Positions 19,430-23,931 of a stretch of DNA of 23,931 nucleotides are shown here, piece by piece. The notes below the pieces were generated by a model. It did not search any database. It saw only the letters and a program-made list of their open reading frames with translations, and was not told the origin of the DNA. How positions within the stretch are numbered: position 1 is the first letter of the stretch; every line of letters starts with the position of its first letter. This DNA is from a virus. The stretch lies in the IMG/VR virus record IMGVR_UViG_3300022187_000236, positions 1 to 23,931 of that record; one strand, written 5' to 3'. The translations under genes and the position numbers were made by a program.

Positions 19430-22029
19430 TAGATGCCTCCACGTAATTCACGTAAATATTTTTGCACTTGTTGTTGTGCATCAGGACGACCACTTCTTTG
19501 AAGGGCTGCAAGTTCTTGACTTACATTCATAGAACTAATCTTAGTTTGTTTTTCTTCTGGTGTTAAAGAAACAGAAGAAACAATACGTTGTGAGCGTCCG
19601 GGTCCTGTTACTGTAGAAGGATCATATCCTTCACGGCGTCGTCTAGCAAGAATAAGAGCAGCATTAGCAGCATCAGCCTCTGAACCCTGCAAAGAAATCA
19701 TTCCTAAAGTTTCATCATCCAGTTGCGTATAAGGATTAACAGCTGCTGCCATTGAACCTTCTTGAGGGCCTGATTTCTGAATACCTGTACGTGTAATAAC
19801 CCTTCCGGTTTGAGTGCGATCATCTGTAAAAGGCTTGCCTTCTAAAGCTTTACCTGTAAGACCAGTACCAGGCCGGTAACCAAATTGGTCTTTTTCATAC
19901 TCGCGAGCAGATTGATTTCTAGGTGTTCGTAATTCTTGAAGAATATTTCCCAAATCAACACCTCCTTCATCTCTGGTGCCCGCACTAAATTCTGCAACAT
20001 TACGTCCCCCACCACCCTTGGGAGTCATGTCAACCATTTTACGTTCAGAGCGAAGCTCTTGTGTACCAGGGATAGGTTGGCCTGATTCATCAACCTCAAA
20101 ATAAAGGCGCTGTCCTTCTTCAGTTCCTGGTTTAAGTTGAGAAGGAGGAATTAAATCTGCAATATAGTTTTTAGTAAATTTTTCTGCACCTCTGACACGA
20201 GCACCACTTTGGCCACCGTAAACAATTTGGTTTAAGTTTTCACTCAGAACATCAAGACGATCTAATTCATAATTAATATCATCAAGGCGTTGATTAGCAC
20301 GAGTACTTTGCTCTGGTGTTAACCTGCCAGAATTAATAGATGAAAGCACTTCATCTTTGTAGTCCAATATATTGTTATATGTACGATTTACATTAATTAA
20401 CTCAGCATTAGCTTGTGCATTTTTACTTGCTTCTTCCAAACGTACGCTACCTAGCCAATCACGTTTTTTAGCTGCTTGTTCTTGAAGGCGTTCAGCAGTT
20501 GCTTCCATATAAGTTGGTTGCCTTAAGCCAAGCTCAACATTTTCTGTAATAGAAGTACCTGTATAGGGGGTTGTTGTAGTTTTAACTCCAGCAACACGCC
20601 CTGTAGGCACTTTTTCTCCTGCAATAACTACAAAAGGTTTGGCCATATTTTCAAACAACTCAGGATCATAGGTTGCTCCCAGTTGAAGGTTTTGCTTGCG
20701 TCTTGTATATTTGGATCCATATAAATAAGCATCTGAGCCTAGGCGATTAGCAAGCTCTTTTTCAACACGCGTAGGACTAATTGGCAGCCCTTGTTCAGCA
20801 AGCTCTGAAGCAATTTCATCCCTTTCTCTGGCTAAAAAACGAGCTGCAGATGATTCACTTAAAGGTCTATTGATTCTTGAAGTTGTAATTCCTTCTGCTT
20901 GGTCAACAGGGACACCATCTACTGTTTGTGCAGCTGCTTGAGTGATAGGTGCATCAGATGAAACAGGTGCCATTTGTTGGTTAACATCTTCCAGCGCATC
21001 AACTTCCATTAAGTTAAGATCTTCGTTGCGTTGTAGTTGTTGACGCATCCGACCGGTCATCTGATCTTCACCAGAGCCAGCAGCATTGATTTGTTGATCA
21101 GATATCGTAGGCGCTTGTTGTTTCTGAATATTGCTCAATGTATTTTGTGCCATTGCCTGAGCGGCTTCATTGGCTTGAGATGCTGTATCTGGAGTTTGTT
21201 TTAATAAATTAGTGGGTATTCGTTCCAGGTTGTAATTAATTTCCGATAATACCTCTGGGTCATTTGCAAATGTTTTTTGCGCCCAAGTATTAAAGTTGTT
21301 AACTGTTTCAGTCGTCAAAGGTAAACTGGGGTCTTGAACCTTGGCAGCAAGATTGATGACAGACGAAGGAAGTGTTTCGTAGATGTCTTCATCTATTACA
21401 GATTCCATGACATCGCTCATATAACTACGAGCTTCATCAAACTCTTTTTGTTGGTTTCGAGCAATACGTTGCCTTCTAGCGGCCATACCCTCTTCATCTG
21501 CTTCTGCGCGAAGTTGATCAATTACTTTGTTTCCTTCTTTTGCATATAGTGCATCAAGTTTATTGCGCACTCTATCTTCACGCCTTATTTCTCTATCAAC
21601 AATTCCTTGCCTATATTCACGTATTAATTCGTCTGCGCGATCTGTTTGAATTACTGGTTCAGAAACAGTTTCTTGATAAACATCTTGACGAGTTGGTTCT
21701 TTACTCTTGCCAACATTTGCTACTCTACTAACACTGTCTTTGTTTAAATCTTCGATTTTTACACCAGACTGGCCTGTTGTCTTCGTAGACTTAGGAATTT
21801 TATTACGTCCTCTTAAAGCCAGCGCTCCAGCCCCTGCACCCGCTAACGCAAGTCCGATACCCACACCCATAGACACTGGGTCAATACCCTGTTCCTGAGG
21901 CTGCTTAAGTTGATTGCGGCGGAATTGAAGTACCTGTGGCGCAAGCTGAGCACGTTCTTCTGGTGAATCAGGTACCTGCACACCTGTTGCTTGACTATAT
22001 GCGTAGAAGTCTGCTGGTGAAACAGGCAT
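19429..22029 (-). CDS. Large internal virion protein, 866 aa, first gene of the minus-strand module
   Basis: The N-terminus is soluble, then residues 52-73 form a Gly/Ala-rich hydrophobic helix (MGVGIGLALAGAGAGALALR) followed by a basic RGRNKIPKS patch. Most of the rest is Gln/Glu/Arg/Ala-rich helical sequence (VDREIRREDRVRNKLDALYA near 140-160). A Gly/Tyr/Thr-rich part with an RKQNLQLGATYDPELF segment lies near the middle, and the last 150 residues look flexible. No transglycosylase or peptidase motif is evident. Length, helix content and a single membrane module resemble phage internal core/ejection proteins, by inference. ATG 22029 has no clear Shine-Dalgarno. Its membrane motif recurs in the 320-aa protein. 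Confidence 0.7.
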   Translation of the reverse strand: MPVSPADFYAYSQATGVQVPDSPEERAQLAPQVLQFRRNQLKQPQEQGIDPVSMGVGIGLALAGAGAGALALRGRNKIPKSTKTTGQSGVKIEDLNKDSVSRVANVGKSKEPTRQDVYQETVSEPVIQTDRADELIREYRQGIVDREIRREDRVRNKLDALYAKEGNKVIDQLRAEADEEGMAARRQRIARNQQKEFDEARSYMSDVMESVIDEDIYETLPSSVINLAAKVQDPSLPLTTETVNNFNTWAQKTFANDPEVLSEINYNLERIPTNLLKQTPDTASQANEAAQAMAQNTLSNIQKQQAPTISDQQINAAGSGEDQMTGRMRQQLQRNEDLNLMEVDALEDVNQQMAPVSSDAPITQAAAQTVDGVPVDQAEGITTSRINRPLSESSAARFLARERDEIASELAEQGLPISPTRVEKELANRLGSDAYLYGSKYTRRKQNLQLGATYDPELFENMAKPFVVIAGEKVPTGRVAGVKTTTTPYTGTSITENVELGLRQPTYMEATAERLQEQAAKKRDWLGSVRLEEASKNAQANAELINVNRTYNNILDYKDEVLSSINSGRLTPEQSTRANQRLDDINYELDRLDVLSENLNQIVYGGQSGARVRGAEKFTKNYIADLIPPSQLKPGTEEGQRLYFEVDESGQPIPGTQELRSERKMVDMTPKGGGGRNVAEFSAGTRDEGGVDLGNILQELRTPRNQSAREYEKDQFGYRPGTGLTGKALEGKPFTDDRTQTGRVITRTGIQKSGPQEGSMAAAVNPYTQLDDETLGMISLQGSEADAANAALILARRRREGYDPSTVTGPGRSQRIVSSVSLTPEEKQTKISSMNVSQELAALQRSGRPDAQQQVQKYLRELRGGI

Positions 22030-22121
22030 TTATTTTGGTTTAACTCTTTAATACTTTTATTTTAAATCCAAAAACCTAAGAAGTACATGCGATAAAATAA
22101 ATATCATAATGATCAGTAAAA
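22030..22121. promoter_or_regulatory. Divergent intergenic region, probable bidirectional promoter
   Basis: Transcription diverges here: the virion module runs left and a small gene runs right. The 92 nt are very AT-rich. On the plus strand GATAAAATAAATATCATAAT offers TAAAAT and CATAAT as -10-like words. On the minus strand TTTAAAATAAAAG and GTATTAAAG are comparable. No -35 consensus is visible in either direction, and neither start has a good Shine-Dalgarno. Confidence 0.4.
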
Positions 22122-22337
22122 ATGTTACAGAACGATCCGGAAACAAACCTTAAACGTGGTTTAGGTTTAAAAGGCATTGCAAGTAACGCAAAACAAATGC
22201 AAGAAGAAGGTCAAAATCCTCTTGAAATTAAAAAATATATCATGGAAAAACGCCAAGATTTAGCAGAAGATGCGCCGGATAAAGAGAAGCAAGAAAAAGC
22301 AATGCAAGCAGCAGCAAAATACCAACAAAGTGTATAA
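22122..22337 (+). CDS. Hypothetical helical protein, 71 aa
   Basis: The protein begins MLQNDPETNLKRGLGLKGIA and is otherwise a highly charged helix (EIKKYIMEKRQDLAEDAPDK, then KQEKAMQAAAKYQQ). I do not recognise it. It is the first plus-strand gene after the divergent promoter region and stands alone: no gene follows for more than 600 nt and a terminator-like hairpin lies 141 nt downstream. No Shine-Dalgarno is visible. Its composition matches the small charged proteins of the virion module rather than the small genes at the right end. Confidence 0.6.
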   Translation: MLQNDPETNLKRGLGLKGIASNAKQMQEEGQNPLEIKKYIMEKRQDLAEDAPDKEKQEKAMQAAAKYQQSV

Positions 22338-22398
22338 CAGCACACAAAGTTAGAAGCCAAAATTGTCGCAATTGTCAGGTTTTGACGTTAAATTAGGA

Positions 22399-22427
22399 TT
22401 TTTTGTAATTTTTTAATTTACAAAAAA
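22399..22427. repeat. AT-rich 10-bp inverted repeat
   Basis: TTTTTTGTAA (22399-22408) and TTACAAAAAA (22418-22427) are exact reverse complements separated by nine A/T bases. It is too AT-rich for a strong terminator. It could be an easily melted site or a protein-binding palindrome. Confidence 0.7.
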
Positions 22428-22477
22428 CGTAAATGTGTCTTGGTACGTGCCAGGATTTTATTTTTATGCGCCTTAAC

Positions 22478-22508
22478 GGCGTTAAAAACGCCATATTTTT
22501 TGTTTTTC
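22478..22508 (+). terminator. Rho-independent-type terminator
   Basis: GGCGTT (22478-22483), AAA loop and AACGCC (22487-22492) form a 6-bp hairpin followed by ATATTTTTTGTTTTT. It would stop plus-strand transcription from the 71-aa gene. Upstream GCGCC (22469-22473) can pair with the same GGCG, so two mutually exclusive hairpins are possible. Confidence 0.7.
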
Positions 22509-22605
22509 TTGCAAAACACCCAGTTTATACCCTATTTGGGCTAAAAATTATCTGACACATCTCACACCCGGTATATGGCGGGGTATGCGTATAGAAAAAA
22601 AGAAA

Positions 22606-22622
22606 GGGTGGGATGGGATGGG
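22606..22622 (+). other. G-quadruplex motif, loops of 1, 2 and 2 nt
   Basis: GGGTGGGATGGGATGGG is four G3 tracts with very short loops, preceded by a purine run (AGAAAAAAAGAAA) and followed by AGG. Short loops predict a stable intramolecular quadruplex. It is intergenic, and I saw no comparable run elsewhere in the window. Confidence 0.8.
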
Positions 22623-22647
22623 AGGTAATACCTTACAACGGGAGAAG

Positions 22648-22689
22648 TTTTCAACAGGATGTGGAGAACTCACAGGAAGGTGTGGAAAA
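22648..22689. promoter_or_regulatory. Cluster of three DnaA-box-like 9-mers
   Basis: TTTTCAACA (22648-22656, plus), TTCTCCACA (22660-22668, minus) and TTTTCCACA (22681-22689, minus) differ by 1, 1 and 0 bases from TTTTCCACA. As I recall it, that is the usual cyanobacterial DnaA box. All three lie within 42 nt, in mixed orientation, next to AT-rich DNA. Confidence 0.55.
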
Positions 22690-22726
22690 CTTTCGGAGTA
22701 AGTATATTTGCTTATGTTCTTTTTTT

Positions 22727-22769
22727 GCGGCCGAATGCCGCCGACGCGTTATCACCAAGCGGCCGAATG
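22727..22769. repeat. 11-bp direct repeat GCGGCCGAATG, two copies
   Basis: GCGGCCGAATG occurs at 22727-22737 and 22759-22769, starts 32 bp apart (about three helical turns). The first copy also forms GCGGC-CGAAT-GCCGC, a 5-bp stem with a 5-nt loop. The pair could be an iteron-like or operator-like binding site. Confidence 0.6.
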
Positions 22770-22966
22770 ATACCACAGGTTATCTCCACGCCGTATTAAT
22801 AACCGGGAAGAGTGGTAATACCAGTAACCTCATTCTAACATAGCTCAGCTTTTTTGTCAAATCTAGGACAATCCCGCGCCTGGATGACAGGAATGATTGT
22901 TAGAGATTGAGGTTAATCGGGGGCTGCGCATCCGTACAACGCAGATTGTTCCTTCGTTTCAATCCA

Positions 22967-23155
22967 ATGCAACCCAAGACATTTGCTTTTGTTACTGACT
23001 CGTTCTACTACGAGTTTGTGATTTGCAATGAAGTTGCCCGCGTTACTAAGCGGGCGTTTAAAGCGCACAGTTTTAATTTTTACGATCAATCTACAACCAT
23101 GTCGATTGATAAAGCTAGAGATTATTACAAGCAGCTCCAGGCTGTAACCAACTGA
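22967..23155 (+). CDS. Small hypothetical protein, 62 aa, first of the plus-strand small-gene array
   Basis: From ATG 22967 the protein reads MQPKTFAFVTDSFYYEFVIC, then NEVARVTKRAFKAHSFNFYD, and ends LQAVTN. It looks like a compact alpha/beta fold rich in aromatic residues. I have a faint memory of similar small proteins in marine cyanophages but can name no family. A longer TTG-started form (22907) would run through unlikely coding sequence and is not preferred. No Shine-Dalgarno precedes the ATG. The stop codon TGA (23153-23155) lies at the base of the first tRNA-like junction element. Confidence 0.65.
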   Translation: MQPKTFAFVTDSFYYEFVICNEVARVTKRAFKAHSFNFYDQSTTMSIDKARDYYKQLQAVTN

Positions 23156-23238
23156 CGGTAACCAGCCCGTACCAGGGGTTCGATTCCCCTGGCAGTTATT
23201 GCCCAACCGACCGGAGATGGGCACCGGCACAACAGGAG
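23150..23238 (+). ncRNA. Intercistronic tRNA-like element, copy 1
   Basis: A closing stem AACTG (23150-23154)/CAGTT (23193-23197) encloses ACGG/CCGT (23155-23170, 8-nt loop) and a 7-bp arm CCAGGGG/CCCCTGG (23172-23192) whose TTCGATT loop is a standard tRNA T-loop. Almost every base is used, giving a tight three-way junction like a tRNA without a D arm. ATTGCC follows, then a TGCCC...GGGCA hairpin (23200-23223) and AGGAG for the next gene. The upstream stop codon TGA straddles the junction base. The fold was worked out by hand; copies 2 and 3 support it. Confidence 0.65.
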
Positions 23239-23244
23239 ATTCCT

Positions 23245-23430
23245 GTGACCAAGCGCGTTTACTTCGCAAGCATCACTGTCTTCCTTGCGGTGATGGCAGG
23301 TGCTGTTCAGCTAGGTGTCAACCAGCTGGATAAGGCTACTGCACAACAGTGCAGAACACATGATTGGCCTGCTGACAAGCATGCCATTCACATGGATTTC
23401 TGTACAACGTACGGTTATCCAACCAACTGA
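23245..23430 (+). CDS. Small membrane or exported protein, 61 aa
   Basis: The GTG start at 23245 has AGGAG 6 nt upstream. Residues 4-24 (RVYFASITVFLAVMAGAVQL) form a hydrophobic helix after a basic Lys-Arg, so it is either a signal anchor or a secretion signal. A likely outside domain with QQCRTHDWPADKHAIHMDFC and a final TYGYPTN follows; its two Cys could pair. I recall similar small Cys/His/Trp proteins in marine cyanophages and picocyanobacteria, function unknown. Its stop TGA sits inside the second tRNA-like element. The ending ...TN-stop, with identical ACCAACTGA, is shared with the previous gene. Confidence 0.72.
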   Translation: MTKRVYFASITVFLAVMAGAVQLGVNQLDKATAQQCRTHDWPADKHAIHMDFCTTYGYPTN

Positions 23431-23510
23431 TCCGTTAAAGCGGCCAAGGAGGTGCAAACCCTGGTCCAGTTATTGCCCCCTGTGGAGATGGGCACCACAC
23501 ACAACAGGAG
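23425..23510 (+). ncRNA. Intercistronic tRNA-like element, copy 2
   Basis: The layout matches copy 1. A closing stem AACTG (23425-23429)/CAGTT (23467-23471) encloses a short CCG/CGG hairpin (23432-23443) and an arm CCA-A-GG/CC-TGG (23444-23464) with TGCAAAC in the loop. Then come the invariant ATTGCC, a TGCCC...GGGCA hairpin (23474-23494) with the shared GGAGATGGGCACC, and ACAACAGGAG as the ribosome site. Arm sequences differ from copy 1 while pairing is kept, although this copy is the weakest (bulged A, 3-bp middle stem). The TGA stop of the membrane protein is at 23428-23430. Confidence 0.6.
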
Positions 23511-23514
23511 CGCC

Positions 23515-23763
23515 ATGAGCGTCTTCAACACCGCCAGCGACAACGGCCTTCAGCAAGAAGGTTTACTCCTTCCCACCAGGGAGGAACTGGGTGCACGCGC
23601 CTTCGACACCATCCGTTTCTGGATGGAAGAAGGATACTCCCAAACTCTTGGGAGAGAACAAGCGTTACAGGTTGCAGCCTGGGCGCTGAAAATAGCTGGA
23701 GAATCTGATCTTCAGCACCAGGTTCTTGCGGAGCTTGTAGAGCTTCCTGAGAACTACGGCTGA
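23515..23763 (+). CDS. Small helical protein, 82 aa
   Basis: ATG 23515 has AGGAG 4 nt upstream, in a leader shared with the previous gene. The protein reads MSVFNTASDNGLQQEGLLLP, then a helix (REELGARAFDTIRFWMEEGY) and a second helix (LGREQALQVAAWALKIAGES), and ends LPENYG. It looks like a small acidic helical bundle. No family is recognised. A longer in-frame form from 23452 would translate the tRNA-like element and is rejected. GC content is higher than in the virion module, suggesting different codon use for this array. Confidence 0.7.
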   Translation: MSVFNTASDNGLQQEGLLLPTREELGARAFDTIRFWMEEGYSQTLGREQALQVAAWALKIAGESDLQHQVLAELVELPENYG

Positions 23764-23836
23764 GCTGTAGTACTCCACACAATGGAGGGCTAGGTGCAAC
23801 TCCTAGCCTCAGTTATTGCCACCCACTGAGGGTGGC
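23758..23836 (+). ncRNA. Intercistronic tRNA-like element, copy 3
   Basis: GGCTGAG (23758-23764, containing the TGA stop) pairs with CTCAGTT (23808-23814). Inside are CTCCA/TGGAG (23773-23787, 5-nt loop) and GGCTAGG/CCTAGCC (23788-23808) with loop TGCAACT, which keeps the T-loop T1/A5 positions. CAGTTATTGCC is again present (23810-23820). The following hairpin is stronger than in copies 1-2: GCCACCC-ACTGA-GGGTGGC (23818-23836), then TTTGATT, resembling a weak terminator. The stems differ in sequence from copies 1 and 2 but keep their positions. Confidence 0.65.
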
Positions 23837-23848
23837 TTTGATTACATC

Positions 23849-23931
23849 ATGAACAGCTTCATGGAAAACTTTCCAACAGAAGCATTTCTATCTGTACTGA
23901 TAGGTACATGTCTTGGCTTCAGTATTGGTGC
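23849..23931 (+). CDS. Partial small membrane protein (C-terminus outside window)
   Basis: From ATG 23849 the open frame gives 27 codons to the window edge: MNSFMENFPTEAFLSVLIGT, then CLGFSIG. Residues about 11-27 are hydrophobic, so a membrane helix or signal is likely. ATG 23861 is an alternative start. Unlike its neighbours it has no AGGAG; the strong hairpin of element 3 lies 12 nt upstream. The function is unknown. Confidence 0.5.
   Translation, partial: MNSFMENFPTEAFLSVLIGTCLGFSIG

Larger units (their letters stand above)
22338..22966. other. 629-nt gene-free control region (possible origin)
   Basis: This is the only long stretch without a convincing gene. Left to right it holds an AT-rich inverted repeat (22399-22427), a hairpin followed by T residues (22478-22508), a purine tract with a G-quadruplex motif (22594-22625), three DnaA-box-like 9-mers (22648-22689), a GC hairpin inside an 11-bp direct repeat (22727-22769) and two copies of palindromic GGTAATACC (22624-22632, 22814-22822). 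Clustered boxes beside AT-rich DNA resemble bacterial and plasmid origins. This is inference; the segment could instead be a regulatory junction. Confidence 0.5.

Noticed and set aside
22727-22741. GCGGC-CGAAT-GCCGC as a terminator
   Set aside because: The T run lies upstream of the stem on the plus strand and no T run follows it on either strand.
22780-22790. TTATCTCCACG as a fourth DnaA box
   Set aside because: It needs an inserted base relative to the consensus and lies about 90 nt from the cluster.
22613-22843. 76-aa plus-strand open frame across the control region
   Set aside because: It runs through the G-quadruplex tract, DnaA-like boxes and direct repeats, has no ribosome site, and its composition is unlike the neighbouring proteins.
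23150-23198. Complete tRNA gene suggested by the GGGGTTCGATTCCCC T-arm
   Set aside because: No D arm and no proper anticodon stem-loop fit between the closing stem and the T-arm; only about 45 nt are available. The same layout recurs twice with non-tRNA sequences, so it was recorded as a tRNA-like element.
1-23931. CRISPR array, insertion sequence or integrase
   Set aside because: No regularly spaced repeats, transposase motifs or integrase were seen. The only mobile element supported is the intein with its HNH gene.

Overview
The window looks like about 24 kb of a tailed double-stranded DNA phage genome. The likeliest host is a marine or aquatic picocyanobacterium of the Synechococcus/Prochlorococcus type. 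That host call is an inference from remembered resemblance of several small proteins (AbrB-like, DUF5872-like, the small QC...C membrane protein) and of the capsid protein to cyanophage and uncultured marine phage proteins. No host gene, integrase, rRNA or complete tRNA is visible. Genes are tightly packed, with many TGATG, TAATG and ATGA stop/start overlaps.

From 22029 leftward to base 1, every gene is on the minus strand and forms one long virion module. In order of transcription it holds: (i) 22029-13802, putative internal (DNA-ejection) virion proteins, several with Gly/Ala-rich membrane-like segments, plus small basic proteins; (ii) 13784-9627, the packaging block, with a TerS candidate, small proteins and a TerL interrupted by an intein; (iii) 9630-8361, small basic and Pro-rich proteins and an AbrB-like protein; (iv) 8361-3830, portal, scaffold-like protein, a Gly-rich protein and the major capsid protein; (v) 3796-1, a probable decoration protein, an HhH protein, an internal terminator, then head-tail or lysin-type genes, the last cut by the window edge.

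The TerL intein sits directly before the Walker B motif. The place where a homing-endonuclease domain normally lies contains an HNH endonuclease, but in the +1 frame relative to TerL, so both frames stay open for 702 nt. A second long overlap (578 nt) joins the portal C-terminal tail to the N-terminus of the scaffold-like protein.

Right of 22029 the transcription direction flips. A 629-nt gene-free stretch (22338-22966) carries an AT-rich inverted repeat, a rho-independent-type terminator, a compact G-quadruplex motif, three DnaA-box-like 9-mers and direct repeats. It may be an origin or control region. To its right begins an array of small plus-strand genes. Every junction between them carries a related RNA element: the upstream stop codon lies at or beside the base of a three-way junction with a T-arm-like hairpin, followed by the invariant CAGTTATTGCC, a second hairpin and usually a Shine-Dalgarno site. 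I recognise no named RNA family for it. This repeated tRNA-like intercistronic element and the out-of-frame HNH gene nested in the intein are the two best candidates for something undescribed.
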